Origin: Streptomyces alfalfae
GTDB lineage: Bacteria; Actinomycetota; Actinomycetes; Streptomycetales; Streptomycetaceae
Assembly: GCF_004127445.1 (NCBI RefSeq)
Contig: NZ_QEXM01000040.1
Location: 1 to 64,000, forward strand
Length of the DNA stretch: 64,000 nucleotides
Direction: 5' to 3'
Each line of letters starts with the position of its first letter. The stretch's first letter is position 1. Below the pieces are notes generated by a model. That model was not told the origin of the DNA and searched no databases. It worked only from the letters and a program-made list of their open reading frames with translations. The position numbers were made by a program, and so were the translations under genes. Shown here in pieces: positions 8,978 through 18,240 of the stretch.

Positions 8978-11143
8978 CTACAGGCCGAGGGAGCGCTTGA
9001 GGAAGTCCGCCTGGAAGTGGAGCAGGTTCTCCGCGATCCGCTCGTCCGACATCATGTGGGTCACGCCGGACAGCGGCAGGACCTCGTGCGGGCGGCCCTC
9101 GGCGAGCAGCGCGGAGGAGAGGCGCAGGGAGTGCGCCACCACCACGTTGTCGTCGGCGAGGCCGTGGACGACGAGCATCGGGCGGTGCGGCTCGGCCGCC
9201 TCGATCAGCCCGTCGTCGCCGACCAGGGAGTTGTGCCGGTACGCCTGTGGGGTCTTCGCCGGGTCGCCGAGGTACCGCTCCTCGTAGTGCGTGTCGTACA
9301 TCCGCAGGTCGGTCACGGGGGCGCCGACGACCGCCGCGTGGAACACGTCGGGGCGGCGCAGCACGGCCATCCCGGCGAGGTAGCCGCCGTAGGACCAGCC
9401 GCGGATCGCGACCCGCTCCAGGTCGAGGGGGTACGCCTGGGCGAGGGCGTGCAGGGCGTGGACCTGGTCGTCGAGCGTCAGCGTCAGGTCGTTCTTGATC
9501 GACTTCTCCCAGGCGGGGGAGCGGCCGGGGGTGCCGCGGCCGTCCGCCACGATCACCGCGAAGCCCTGGTCGGCGAACCACTGAGAGGTGAGGTAGGCGT
9601 TGTGCGCGTGGAGCACGCGTTGACCGTGCGGCCCGCCGTACGGGTCGAGCAGAACCGGAAGCGGTCCGTCCGACGCCTTGTATTCCGTGGGGAGCAGGAC
9701 GGCGCACGGAATCCGGCGCGTGCCCCCTTCGGTGAGCGTCACGCGCGGAGTGAGCCCCGGACGCTCGGCGAACGAGGCCACGTTCGCCACGTGTTTGCCG
9801 TCCCGCAACACCCGCACCCGGGACTCGGGGCGGTCGAGGGCGGCCGACACGAGGACGGTGAGGCCGCCCGCGCGGACCGCCGAGTGCACGCCGGGCTCCC
9901 GCGAGAGACGCTCCACGCCCAGTTCGTTCACGCGGTAGACATGCACCTCACCGGTCTCCGGGTCGGCGGCGGCCTGCCCCGCCGACGCCGAGAGCAGGAT
10001 GTCCTCCTCCGTCACGTCGAGGACCGCGCGCACGTGCAACTGCGCCCCCGTCAGCGGCCTCTCGCCCCACGCGAGGACGCGCGCGCCGCCCTCGTCGACG
10101 ATCCGCACCAGCTTCCCGCTGGGCGACCAGCACGGCACACCAGGGAACAGTTCAAGCCAATCTGTGTCCTCCTCCGCGTGGACCATCCGCGTCGACCCGT
10201 TCGCGGGGTCCACCGCGAGATAGAGCTGCCCGCGCTGGTCCCTGGACTGCACGAGCAGCAGCGGAGCGCCGTCCGCCGACCAGTGCACCCGGGCGAGGTA
10301 GGGGAAGCGGCCCCGGTCCCACACCACCTCGGTGCGCGCCCCGTCCAGGCCAAGGACGAACAGGCGTACGTCGGCGTTGGCGGTGCCCGCGGCCGGGTAC
10401 GCGATCTGCACCGGCTCCCGCTCGGGCTGCGAGGGGTCGGCGATCCACCAGCGCCGCACGGGCGCGTCGTCGACCCGCGCCACGAGGAGCCGGGCCGAGT
10501 CGGGGGACCACCAGAACCCGCGGTCCCGCGCCATCGACTCGGCCGCGACGTGCTCCGCGAGGCCGTACGTCACCGTCGCCGCCTCGCCGGGCTCCGGCGC
10601 GGCGAGCACCCGGTCACCCCCGCCGTCGGCGTCCGTGACCCGCAGGGCGCCCCCGGAGACGTACGCGACGTGCCGTCCGTCGGGCGAGGGCCGCGGGTCG
10701 ATCACCGGGCCCGCGGCGGGCAGTTCACGGGTCGTGCCCGCGCGCAGCTCCGCCGTGAAGAGCCGGCCCGACAGGGCGAACGCGGCCAGCTCCACGGCGG
10801 CGTCCGTGGCGTACCCCACGATGCCCGCGCCGCTCTCCCTGCTGCGCTCACGCCGTGCGCGCTCGGCGGCGGAGAGCCGCTCCGCCGCGCCGCCGAGCAG
10901 CGCCCCGGGGTCGGCGGCGGTCCGCTCGCGGCCGTCCTCCACGTCCAGTACCCAGAGCCGGCTCACCGGATCGGAGCCGGCGGAGGAGCGCAGGAAGACG
11001 ACGCGTGAGCCGTCGGGAGCCACCGTGAACGCACGGGGCGCGCCGAGGGTGAAGCGCTGCGTACGGGCTTGCTGACGCGGGAAGGAGAGCGGCTGCGCCG
11101 GGCTCTCGCCGGGCCTGGGAACTCCGGGGTCTTCGGTGGTCAT
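8978..11143 (-). CDS. S9 family prolyl oligopeptidase / dipeptidyl peptidase IV-like
   Basis: This 721-residue serine peptidase has two parts. The N-terminal two thirds is a DPP-IV-type beta-propeller. The C-terminal third is an alpha/beta-hydrolase domain with nucleophile motif GWSYGG (Ser about residue 583), an Asp in GLADDN (about 661) and a His in SGVTHMM (about 694). It should cleave short peptides after proline or alanine. No signal peptide is visible, so it is probably cytosolic. It converges on the ABC importer operon 19 bp away, and peptide import followed by intracellular hydrolysis is a reasonable functional link, though only an inference. Confidence 0.92.
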   Translation of the reverse strand: MTTEDPGVPRPGESPAQPLSFPRQQARTQRFTLGAPRAFTVAPDGSRVVFLRSSAGSDPVSRLWVLDVEDGRERTAADPGALLGGAAERLSAAERARRERSRESGAGIVGYATDAAVELAAFALSGRLFTAELRAGTTRELPAAGPVIDPRPSPDGRHVAYVSGGALRVTDADGGGDRVLAAPEPGEAATVTYGLAEHVAAESMARDRGFWWSPDSARLLVARVDDAPVRRWWIADPSQPEREPVQIAYPAAGTANADVRLFVLGLDGARTEVVWDRGRFPYLARVHWSADGAPLLLVQSRDQRGQLYLAVDPANGSTRMVHAEEDTDWLELFPGVPCWSPSGKLVRIVDEGGARVLAWGERPLTGAQLHVRAVLDVTEEDILLSASAGQAAADPETGEVHVYRVNELGVERLSREPGVHSAVRAGGLTVLVSAALDRPESRVRVLRDGKHVANVASFAERPGLTPRVTLTEGGTRRIPCAVLLPTEYKASDGPLPVLLDPYGGPHGQRVLHAHNAYLTSQWFADQGFAVIVADGRGTPGRSPAWEKSIKNDLTLTLDDQVHALHALAQAYPLDLERVAIRGWSYGGYLAGMAVLRRPDVFHAAVVGAPVTDLRMYDTHYEERYLGDPAKTPQAYRHNSLVGDDGLIEAAEPHRPMLVVHGLADDNVVVAHSLRLSSALLAEGRPHEVLPLSGVTHMMSDERIAENLLHFQADFLKRSLGL

Positions 11144-11204
11144 CCCCCGAGCCTATGGCGCATGCGCCCCCTTGTGCTGCCGTGCTCCGAGTCATGCGTC
11201 CACA

Positions 11205-11225
11205 CGGATAGTTATGATCCGTAGC
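11205..11225 (+). promoter_or_regulatory. Candidate promoter (-10 TATGAT) for the 11291 gene and mshB
   Basis: A hexamer TATGAT at 11213-11218 matches the vegetative -10 consensus at five of six positions. It lies in the divergent gap between the S9 peptidase and the small membrane gene. No good -35 sits at the usual distance, so this is weak. A start site near 11225 would give a leader of about 65 nt. Confidence 0.35.
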
Positions 11226-11290
11226 GCTTGGTGGGTATGTACCTGCTGGCGTCCGCACTGGGTTACGGCAACGACTTGGAGGTGACCGCC

Positions 11291-11485
11291 GTGGCACTCT
11301 CGATTTCGGCGGTGGTGCTGCTGGCGATCATCGTCTTCCTGCTGGTCAAGAAGTCAGGTCTGAAAACCGGGCACGCGGTGGTCTGCACACTGCTCGGCTT
11401 CTACCTGGCCAGCTCGTCGATCGCTCCGACGATCAACGAGCTGACGACCAACGTGGCGGGGATGATCGGCGACATCAAGTTCTGA
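11291..11485 (+). CDS. Small membrane protein, function unknown
   Basis: I place the start at GTG 11291, which has a clear GGAGG ribosome site 8 nt upstream, giving 64 residues. In-frame TTG 11228, GTG 11231 and ATG 11237 lie upstream but have no such site. The protein has two hydrophobic segments (about residues 3-22 and 29-48), with a short basic loop KKSGLKTG between them and a polar end. I do not recognise a family; the twin-helix plan suggests a small holin-like or structural membrane protein. It sits 52 bp before mshB on the same strand, so the two may be cotranscribed. Confidence 0.7.
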   Translation: MALSISAVVLLAIIVFLLVKKSGLKTGHAVVCTLLGFYLASSSIAPTINELTTNVAGMIGDIKF

Positions 11486-11537
11486 GCCGTCCCCCCGGCG
11501 TCCTCGGCGGCGGCGTCGTTCCTCGTAGGGTGGTCCC

Positions 11538-12461
11538 ATGACGGAACTGCCCGCCCGGCGCCTGCTGCTCGTGCACGCGCACCCGGACGACGAGTCGATC
11601 AACAACGGCGCGACCATGGCCAAGTACGCGGCCGAGGGCGCCCATGTCACGTTGGTCACCTGCACGCTGGGCGAGGAGGGCGAGGTCATCCCGGCCGGGC
11701 TCGCCCACCTCGCCGCGGACCGCGAGGACTCCCTGGGGTCCCATCGCGTCGGGGAGCTGGCCGCCGCCATGAAGGAGCTGGGGGTCACCGACCACCGCTT
11801 CCTCGGCGGCGCGGGATGCTACCGCGACTCCGGGATGATGGGCACCGAGCAGAACCGCCGCCCCGGCGCCTTCTGGTCGGCCGACCTCGACGAGGCGGCG
11901 GCCCATCTCGTCGCGGTCGTCCGCGAGGTCAGGCCGCAGGTCCTCGTCACCTACGACCCCGACGGGGGCTACGGCCACCCCGACCACATCCAGGCGCACC
12001 GCGTCGCCATGCGCGCCGCCGACCTCGCGGCCGACGCCGGCTTCCGCGCCGACCTCGGCGCGCCGCACACCATCGCCAAGATCTACTGGAACCGCGCCCC
12101 GCGCTCCGTGGTCGAGGAGCGCTTCCGGTGGCTGCGCGAGGTGCTCCCGCAGTCGCCGTTCGCCACCCCGGGAGCCCCCTCGGACGTGCCGGGCGTCACG
12201 GACGACGAGCGGATCACCGCGGAGATCGACGGCGCGCTCTTCCGGTCGGCGAAGGCGGCGGCGATGGCCGCGCACGCCACCCAGGTCACCGTCGACGGGC
12301 CCCTCTTCGTCCTCTCCAACGACCTCGCGCAGCCCCTCTTCGAGGTGGAGTACTACGAACTCGTGCGGGGAGAAGCGGTCACAGAAGGCCGGGCCCGGGA
12401 GACGGATCTCTTCGCGGGACTCGCGGGGACGGCGGACACGGCCGAGGTGGCAGCGCTGTGA
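11538..12461 (+). CDS. mshB: N-acetyl-1-D-myo-inositol-2-amino-2-deoxy-alpha-D-glucopyranoside deacetylase
   Basis: MshB is a zinc-dependent deacetylase that removes acetate from GlcNAc-inositol in the second step of mycothiol synthesis, the main low-molecular-weight thiol of actinobacteria. The 307-residue product has the PIG-L/LmbE fold. The metal-binding AHPDDE motif lies at residues 14-19, and the third ligand is in [11 protein letters not shown]. The segment [12 protein letters not shown] after the first motif is characteristic of MshB. It is cytosolic. Its stop overlaps the next start (GTGA at 12458), so the two genes are coupled. Confidence 0.95.
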   Translation: MTELPARRLLLVHAHPDDESINNGATMAKYAAEGAHVTLVTCTLGEEGEVIPAGLAHLAADREDSLGSHRVGELAAAMKELGVTDHRFLGGAGCYRDSGMMGTEQNRRPGAFWSADLDEAAAHLVAVVREVRPQVLVTYDPDGGYGHPDHIQAHRVAMRAADLAADAGFRADLGAPHTIAKIYWNRAPRSVVEERFRWLREVLPQSPFATPGAPSDVPGVTDDERITAEIDGALFRSAKAAAMAAHATQVTVDGPLFVLSNDLAQPLFEVEYYELVRGEAVTEGRARETDLFAGLAGTADTAEVAAL

Positions 12462-12928
12462 GCACCCGTTCCAGGGCGTCGTCCGGCGCCGGCTCCAGCT
12501 CCTCCAGGCCCGCGCCCAGCCCTGCCCCGGCGCCCGCGGGCAGCTTCCTCGCGCAGCCGCTGCGGGTGGGGCGCGTCGCCGTCTACGCCGGGCTCTTCGT
12601 CCTCGGCGCGGTCGTCGGCGTCGCCGGGGCGCTCGTCCAAGGCGGCTTCTTCCCCGCCGGGTTGCTGCTCGCGCTCGTCGGGGCGGCCGGCGCCTTCTAC
12701 GGAGGGGCGCGGGCGGCCGGCGCCAAGGCGGGGGCGGTGGCGCCCGCCGCGGGCTGGCTGGTGGCGGTCATGCTGCTCACCGCGACCAGACCCGAGGGGG
12801 ACTTCCTCTTCGGCGCGGGACTCGGCAGCTACGCCTACCTGCTCGGCGGGATGGCGGTGGCTGTGATGTGTGCCACGCTCGGCCGGGGACCGCAACCGAC
12901 CGGGTCGGCCGCCCGACTTGGCAAGTGA
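12458..12928 (+). CDS. DUF6113-like membrane protein
   Basis: This 156-residue protein starts at GTG 12458, inside the mshB stop. It has a disordered Ser/Pro/Ala-rich tail (residues 1-35), then four hydrophobic helices between about 45 and 145. It follows mshB in the same coupled arrangement, but no function is known to me and no catalytic motif is present. I call it DUF6113-like from general resemblance to the Streptomyces protein found next to mshB; that family name should be checked. Confidence 0.75.
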   Translation: MSTRSRASSGAGSSSSRPAPSPAPAPAGSFLAQPLRVGRVAVYAGLFVLGAVVGVAGALVQGGFFPAGLLLALVGAAGAFYGGARAAGAKAGAVAPAAGWLVAVMLLTATRPEGDFLFGAGLGSYAYLLGGMAVAVMCATLGRGPQPTGSAARLGK

Positions 12929-13014
12929 CGTACCACTTCGGACCGTGTTCCGCACGGGTTTGACGCCCGTCGCAGAATGAGCGCCGACGGCGGCCAGTAT
13001 GGTGGTGCGGCCGC

Positions 13015-13056
13015 CGAGCCTCCCCCACCTCCGGCCGGGGGGACCCCGGATGAGGT
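13015..13056 (+). repeat. C/G-rich hairpin element of Streptomyces intergenic type
   Basis: Between the 12928 stop and the TTG 13093 start there is a run of CCCCC, a central CCGGCCGG and a run of GGGGGG. Together they can form an imperfect hairpin. Similar pyrimidine-then-purine hairpins are scattered through Streptomyces intergenic regions. It precedes the ribosome site of the next gene, so it could affect leader folding, but it may be a passive repeat. Confidence 0.4.
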
Positions 13057-13092
13057 CGAGACGGGCGGCGGAGTCAACCAGGAGAACCTGCC

Positions 13093-15210
13093 TTGAGTCG
13101 TGAAAATGACAGTTCGTCCGCCGGGCCCCAGGGGCGCGGTGGAGCCGCATACCCCTCGGGGACGCCGCCGTACGGCTCCCCGGCGCAGGGCGCTGCCGAG
13201 GGCGGCGCGGACAGAGGGCGGCGGCAGGCCGCCGACGAGCGGCCCGAGGAGCCCGAGACCCAGACCACGCTGACCACCCGCATCCGGATCAACATCCCCG
13301 GCTCGCGGCCGATCCCGCCGGTCGTCATGCGCACGCCCGTCGGTGACGAGGCCGCGCGCGGGGACGCGCCGGACGAGGACGGCCGCCGTGACGGCGCGGC
13401 GCCCGGCGCCACCGACGCGGGGCAGGCGTCCTCCGCCGCCGACGGATCGCTGGGCTCCGGTTCCGCTTCGGGTCCCGGTGGCGGTACGGGGTCCACCGCG
13501 GGCGAAGGCGCCCCGAACTCCTCGGGTCCGGCGTCGGCCGAGGAGAAGACGAGCGACTGGTTCGCGCCCCGCAAGCCCGCGCGCGCCGAGAGCGCGACCA
13601 CGGGCGGCTCCAGGGCCAACGGCGGCCCCTCCGCCGCCGGTTCGGGCGCCCCTGGCGGCTCCAGTGCCTCCCGCGGCCCCGGCGCGCCCCAGAACGCCTC
13701 CAGCGGCCCCGCGAGCCCGGGCAGGAACGGTTCCGGTACGGGCTCCTTCGACGTGTCGGGCGCCGTGGCGTCGGGCCCCCTGGGCGCGGGCGGCCCGCGG
13801 GGCGACGACTCCACCCGCGGCGACCTGCCCTACTTCTCCGGCGGCCCCACGGGACCGACCGGCGGCCCCGTCACGGGCGACGGCCCGATGACGCCGCCCG
13901 CGGGCCCCGGCAGGACCCCGCCGTCGGGCGGCCCCGGCAACCCGGCGGGCGGCCCGCCGCGTTCGGGTGCCCTGGGCGACGACACCGCGATCCTCACCCC
14001 GCAGAAGTCCGGGCCGGTCACACCGCCGCCCGGCGGCCCGCGCCCGCCCGCAGGCGGCGGCCCTGGTGCCTCAGCGCCCGGCGGCAACGTCTCCGGCACC
14101 ACGCTGACCAGCGGCATCCCGGTCGTCCCGCCGGCGCAGGGCGACGCGCCGTTCCCGCCGGGTCCCGGCGCGGACGGCGCGATGGCGCACACCCCGCCGA
14201 AGCTGCCCGAGCCGGTGCGCTCCGACGTGCCGCCCGCCCCGGCGTCCGCCGCCAAGAAGAAGAAGGGCCGCAACAAGCTGGTCCTCCTCGCGGTCGCCGC
14301 GGTCGTCGTGGCCTGCGGCGCGTACGGCGCGGGCCTGCTGATGAACCACGCCGACGTGCCGAAGGGCACCACCGTCCTCGGCGTCGACATCGGCGGCGGC
14401 ACCCGTGACGAGGCCGTCAACAAGCTCGACGACGCCATCGGCGAGCGCGTGGCCAAGCCCCTGAAGCTGTCGGTGGCCGGCGAGGAGGTCACGCTCAAGC
14501 CGGACCAGGCCGGGCTGACCCTGGACAGCCAGGCCACCGTCCGGGAGGCCGCGAGCAGCGACTACAACCCGGTCTCCGTGGTCGGCTCGCTGTTCGGCGG
14601 GCAGCGCGTCGTCGAGCCGGTCATGCCCGTCGACGAGGAGAAGCTGGCGGCCGCCCTGGAGCGCGCCGCGGGCGGCTCGGGCTCGGCGAAGGAGGGCACG
14701 GTCGAGTTCGTGCCCGGCAAGGCCGTGCCCGTCTACGGCAAGGTCGGCAAGGGCATCGACGCCGAGGCGTCCACCAAGGCCGTCGCCGACGCCTACAAGA
14801 AGCAGGTCGAGACGGGCAGCGCGGGCACGGTCCAGGTGCCCGTGACCACACGGAAGCCGACGGTCTCCAAGACCGAGGTCGACAAGTTCATGACCCGGTT
14901 CGCCAGGCCCGCGATGTCCGCCAACGTCACCATCAAGGCGGGCGCCAAGTCGATCCCGTTCGGCCCGGAGAAGTCGCTGCCGAAGATCCTGGAGACCAGC
15001 GTCCTCAAGAACGGCACCCTGGAGGTGCACTACAACCTCGAGGAGCTGGAGAAGCTCTACGGCAACGTCTTCGACGGGGTCCTGATCCAGCGCGGCAACG
15101 GCGACAAGACGCCGGTCCAGCCGACCGACGTCGCCCAGGCGATGGGCAAGGCGCTCGTCGGCAAGACGCCCGCCGAGCGGATCGGCGTGATCGAGACGAA
15201 CGCGAGCTGA
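13093..15210 (+). CDS. Membrane-anchored protein with peptidoglycan-binding-like (PG_binding_4/VanW-associated) domain
   Basis: This 705-residue protein starts at TTG 13093, 8 nt after an AGGAGA ribosome site. Residues 1-390 are disordered and rich in Gly, Pro, Ser and Ala, and the acidic/basic patches end in AKKKKGRNK. One transmembrane helix follows at about 397-418. The extracytoplasmic part (about 425-705) starts KGTTVLGVDIGGGTRDEAV, typical of the domain next to VanW/YkuD-like modules. It contains two alpha/beta repeats of about 110 residues. The long Pro/Gly tail on the cytosolic side is unusual, because such linkers are normally outside. It probably binds cell-wall peptides, and no catalytic Cys or Ser motif is visible. 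Confidence 0.8.
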   Translation: MSRENDSSSAGPQGRGGAAYPSGTPPYGSPAQGAAEGGADRGRRQAADERPEEPETQTTLTTRIRINIPGSRPIPPVVMRTPVGDEAARGDAPDEDGRRDGAAPGATDAGQASSAADGSLGSGSASGPGGGTGSTAGEGAPNSSGPASAEEKTSDWFAPRKPARAESATTGGSRANGGPSAAGSGAPGGSSASRGPGAPQNASSGPASPGRNGSGTGSFDVSGAVASGPLGAGGPRGDDSTRGDLPYFSGGPTGPTGGPVTGDGPMTPPAGPGRTPPSGGPGNPAGGPPRSGALGDDTAILTPQKSGPVTPPPGGPRPPAGGGPGASAPGGNVSGTTLTSGIPVVPPAQGDAPFPPGPGADGAMAHTPPKLPEPVRSDVPPAPASAAKKKKGRNKLVLLAVAAVVVACGAYGAGLLMNHADVPKGTTVLGVDIGGGTRDEAVNKLDDAIGERVAKPLKLSVAGEEVTLKPDQAGLTLDSQATVREAASSDYNPVSVVGSLFGGQRVVEPVMPVDEEKLAAALERAAGGSGSAKEGTVEFVPGKAVPVYGKVGKGIDAEASTKAVADAYKKQVETGSAGTVQVPVTTRKPTVSKTEVDKFMTRFARPAMSANVTIKAGAKSIPFGPEKSLPKILETSVLKNGTLEVHYNLEELEKLYGNVFDGVLIQRGNGDKTPVQPTDVAQAMGKALVGKTPAERIGVIETNAS

Positions 15211-15223
15211 CCCTCGCACACCA

Positions 15224-15266
15224 CCGGAGGCCGGGCAGTCCCCGCAGAGGGGCGCCCGGCCTCCGG
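15224..15266 (+). terminator. Intrinsic-type terminator after the 13093 gene
   Basis: A perfect 13-bp inverted repeat (15224-15236 with 15254-15266) begins 14 bp after the stop codon. Its loop holds a smaller CCCC/GGGG hairpin. No T-run follows, as is common in Streptomyces. It separates this gene from the ABC/two-component operon. Confidence 0.7.
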
Positions 15267-15267
15267 C

Positions 15268-15281
15268 ATGACATCTGTCAT
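15268..15281. promoter_or_regulatory. Candidate response-regulator operator ATGACA-N2-TGTCAT
   Basis: A perfect palindrome with 6-bp arms and a 2-bp spacer lies 74 bp before the ABC ATPase start. A half-site-like TGACAC follows at about 15299. The operon encodes its own LuxR-type response regulator, whose HTH dimer typically binds such inverted repeats. I infer autoregulation of the operon by that regulator. Confidence 0.5.
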
Positions 15282-15341
15282 CCCGGACACGGCACACGTG
15301 ACACTGCCGCCGGGGCGCCGCCCCCGGCCACGATGGTCCGC

Positions 15342-16274
15342 ATGACGACGACCACAGCACCGCCCGCCACCAGCGCGGTCGCCTTCGAGCGGGTGAGCAA
15401 GGCCTACGACGGCGTGCCCGCCGTGGACACGCTCACGCTCGACCTGCGCCCCGGCGAGACGGTGGCGCTCCTCGGCCCCAACGGCGCGGGCAAGTCCACC
15501 ACCCTCGACCTGCTGCTCGGCCTGCGGCGCCCGGACAGCGGCACCGTACGGGTCTTCGGCGGCGACCCGCGGGCGGCGATCACCGCGGGCCGGGTCGGCG
15601 CCATGCTGCAGAGCGGCGGCCTGATGGGCGAGGTGACCGTACGCGAACTCGTCGGCCTGGCCTGCGCGCTGCACCCGAGGCCCCACCCGGTGGACGACGT
15701 GCTCGCCCACGCCGACCTCACGCGGATCGCCGGCCGCGACGTGGGCAGGCTCTCCGGCGGCCAGGAGCAGCGCGTCCGCTTCGCGCTCGCCACGGCGGGC
15801 GCCAACGACCTGATCGTCCTCGACGAGCCCACCACCGGCATGGACGTCACCTCCCGCCAGGCCTTCTGGGCCACCATGCGGGAGCAGGCGGACCGGGGCC
15901 GCGCGGTCCTGTTCGCCACGCACTACCTGGAGGAGGCCGACGCCATCGCCGACCGTGTCCTCGTCCTGTACCGGGGCCGCCTCCTCGCCGACGGCACCGC
16001 CGCCGAGATCAAGGCGCGGGCGGGGGCCCGCAGGATCACCTTCGACCTGGCGGGGATCGACGAGGCGGTCACGGAGCGGCTCAGATCGCTGCCCTTCCTC
16101 GCCGGCCTGGACGTCTCGGGCCGCACGGTCCGCCTCCGGTCCGGGGACGCGGACGCCACCGTGCACGCCCTGTACGGGCTCGGGATCTACCCCCACAACC
16201 TCGAAGTGGCCGGGCTCGGCCTCGAACAGGCCTTCGTGGCGATCACCGAGGCCGAGGAGGCGAAGACCGCATGA
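15342..16274 (+). CDS. ABC transporter ATP-binding protein (DrrA/NatA-like exporter)
   Basis: This is the cytosolic ATPase of a two-component exporter, about 310 residues. It has Walker A GPNGAGKS (about residue 49), signature RLSGGQEQR, Walker B LIVLDEPTTGMD and the H-switch FATHYL. The C-terminal domain follows drug/sodium exporters. ATG 15333 and ATG 15342 are both in frame; neither has an obvious ribosome site, and I prefer the second. It shares a 4-bp overlap with the permease gene. The stop/start overlaps continue through the kinase and regulator, so ATPase, permease, kinase and regulator form one coupled four-gene operon. Confidence 0.92.
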   Translation: MTTTTAPPATSAVAFERVSKAYDGVPAVDTLTLDLRPGETVALLGPNGAGKSTTLDLLLGLRRPDSGTVRVFGGDPRAAITAGRVGAMLQSGGLMGEVTVRELVGLACALHPRPHPVDDVLAHADLTRIAGRDVGRLSGGQEQRVRFALATAGANDLIVLDEPTTGMDVTSRQAFWATMREQADRGRAVLFATHYLEEADAIADRVLVLYRGRLLADGTAAEIKARAGARRITFDLAGIDEAVTERLRSLPFLAGLDVSGRTVRLRSGDADATVHALYGLGIYPHNLEVAGLGLEQAFVAITEAEEAKTA

Positions 16275-17026
16275 CGCACCTCCTCGCCGCACGCGGCCTG
16301 ATCAAGCTGGAGATCACCCGCGCCCTGCGCAACCGCAAGTTCCTGTTCTTCTCCGTGATCTACCCCTCGGTGCTCTTCGTGATCGTCTCGGGCACCCAGG
16401 GCGCCGGCCAGGTGCCGGAGACCGGTCTGTCCGTACCGGCGTTCATGATGGTCTCGATGGCCTCCTTCGGCGCCCTGACCGCCGTTTTGATGGGCAACAG
16501 CGAGCGCATCGCCAAGGAGCGCGAGAGCGGCTGGGTGCGGCAGCTGCGCCTGACCGCCCTGCCGGGGCGCGGCTATGTCCTGGCGAAGACGGCGAGCGCG
16601 GCCGTGGTCGGGCTGCCGTCCGTCGTCGTGGTGTTCGCGGTGGCCGCCGTCGTCAAGGGCGTCCGCTTCGAGGCCTGGCAGTGGCTGGCGCTGACCGGCG
16701 CGATCTGGGCCGGCAGCCTCTGCTTCGCCGCGCTCGGCGTGGCCATCGGCTACCTCGTGTCCGGTGACGCGGTCCGCCCCGTCACAATGATCGTCTACTT
16801 CGGGCTCTCCCTGCTCGGCGGCCTGTGGATGCCGGCGACGACCTTCCCGGGGTGGCTGCGGGACGTGGCGTCCTGGCTGCCGACGCACGCGTACGCCGCC
16901 CTCGGGCAGGCCATCGAACTGGGTGAGGCCCCGCACGCCGGGGACGTCGCCCTGCTGGTCGCCTACTTCGTCCTCTTCACGGGCGGTGCGGCGTGGCTCT
17001 ACCGGAAGGACACGATGGAGGCGTGA
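16271..17026 (+). CDS. ABC-2 type transporter permease
   Basis: This 251-residue membrane protein has six hydrophobic helices (about residues 20-40, 55-75, 100-125, 135-155, 165-185 and 225-245) and no large soluble domain. It pairs with the ATPase just upstream and should form an exporter, perhaps for a lipid, peptide or antibiotic. Start ATG 16271 overlaps the ATPase stop (ATGA), and its own stop overlaps the kinase start (GTGA). Next to a DesK-like kinase, such permeases often export or sense envelope-active compounds. Confidence 0.9.
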   Translation: MTHLLAARGLIKLEITRALRNRKFLFFSVIYPSVLFVIVSGTQGAGQVPETGLSVPAFMMVSMASFGALTAVLMGNSERIAKERESGWVRQLRLTALPGRGYVLAKTASAAVVGLPSVVVVFAVAAVVKGVRFEAWQWLALTGAIWAGSLCFAALGVAIGYLVSGDAVRPVTMIVYFGLSLLGGLWMPATTFPGWLRDVASWLPTHAYAALGQAIELGEAPHAGDVALLVAYFVLFTGGAAWLYRKDTMEA

Positions 17027-18240
17027 GCGAGAACCCCCGCGACCGGGACGCGTGCGAAGACCTCCCGCCCGACGAGAGCCACCCCGTCCACACCTTCGGC
17101 AGGCCCGTCAGGGACCGCCGCCAGTTCCTCACCAAGGCGCTCTGGATCGGCATCTGGCTGGTCTTCCTGACCTCCCCGGTGAGCGACCTGGTGCGCACGG
17201 AGCGCGGCACGGCGGTCACCGTCCTCGGCTCGCTGGGCCTCGCGGCGTTCGTGGTCTGCTACCTCACGCTGGTCTTCCGGTACACGACGCAGGTGCTCGA
17301 CCGGCGCGCGGTGTGCGTGTCGTTCGCGCTCCAGCTCACCCTGGCCGTCGTCCTCGCCCTCGGCTTCGGCGCGAACTGGCTCGGCCTCTTCGTGTATGTC
17401 TCGGTGTCCGTGGGGGCCGTGGCGCCACCGCGGCACGCGGCCTGGGCCATCCCCGCCGTCACCGCGGTGATGGTCCTGGTCGGGCTCCGCACGGACAGCC
17501 TCCAGGACCTCATCGGCAACCTCGCCGTCCTCAACATCCTCGTCGGCTTCGCCATGACCGGCGTACGCCAACTGGTGCGCACGACGATCCAGCTCCGCCG
17601 GGCCCGCGCCACCGTCGCCCAGCTCGCGGCCAACGAGGAGCGGCTGCGCCTCGCCAGGGACCTGCACGACCTGCTCGGCCACTCGCTCTCCCTGATCACG
17701 CTCAAGAGCGAGCTCGCCGGGCGGATGCTGCCCGACCACCCCGAGGCGGCGGCCAAGCAGGTGGCCGACATCGAACAGGTCAGCCGCCAGGCCCTGGTGG
17801 ACGTCCGCGAGGCCGTCTCCGGCTACCGCAGGCGCACCCTGGCGGGGGAGCTGGCGGGCGCCCGTACGGCGCTGACCGCCGCCGGCATCGCGGCGGACGT
17901 GCCGCCGGAAGCGCCCGAGACGCTGCCGGACGAGGAGGGCGAGACGGCGCTCGCCTGGGCGCTGCGGGAGGCCGTGACCAATGTCGTGCGGCACAGCGGC
18001 GCCCGGCGCTGCACGGTGGCGTTCACGGCCCGCCAGACGCTCGCCGGGCCCCGTCTCGAACTCCGCGTCGAGGACGACGGGGTGGGTGGCGCGGGGCCCG
18101 CGGGCAACGGCCTGACGGGCCTCGCCGAGCGGGTGGCCGCGGTCGGCGGTGAGCTGGACGCGGGGGCCGCGGGCCGCCGCGGCTTCCGGCTCACGGTCCG
18201 CGTCCCGCTCACCGGCGCCACCGTAGGATCCCCCTCATGA
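17023..18240 (+). CDS. Sensor histidine kinase, DesK/NarL-type (HisKA_3)
   Basis: This 405-residue membrane kinase starts at GTG 17023, which has a GGAGG site just before it. The N-terminal half has about five transmembrane helices (residues 35-175) and little extracytoplasmic sequence, so it likely senses the membrane itself. A coiled linker leads to HisKA_3 with the phospho-acceptor His in RDLHDLLGHS (about residue 215). The ATPase domain has an N-box with NVVRHSGA and a G-box DDGVGGAG followed by NGLTGLAERV. It should phosphorylate the regulator encoded next, with which it shares an ATGA overlap. Confidence 0.93.
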   Translation: MSENPRDRDACEDLPPDESHPVHTFGRPVRDRRQFLTKALWIGIWLVFLTSPVSDLVRTERGTAVTVLGSLGLAAFVVCYLTLVFRYTTQVLDRRAVCVSFALQLTLAVVLALGFGANWLGLFVYVSVSVGAVAPPRHAAWAIPAVTAVMVLVGLRTDSLQDLIGNLAVLNILVGFAMTGVRQLVRTTIQLRRARATVAQLAANEERLRLARDLHDLLGHSLSLITLKSELAGRMLPDHPEAAAKQVADIEQVSRQALVDVREAVSGYRRRTLAGELAGARTALTAAGIAADVPPEAPETLPDEEGETALAWALREAVTNVVRHSGARRCTVAFTARQTLAGPRLELRVEDDGVGGAGPAGNGLTGLAERVAAVGGELDAGAAGRRGFRLTVRVPLTGATVGSPS

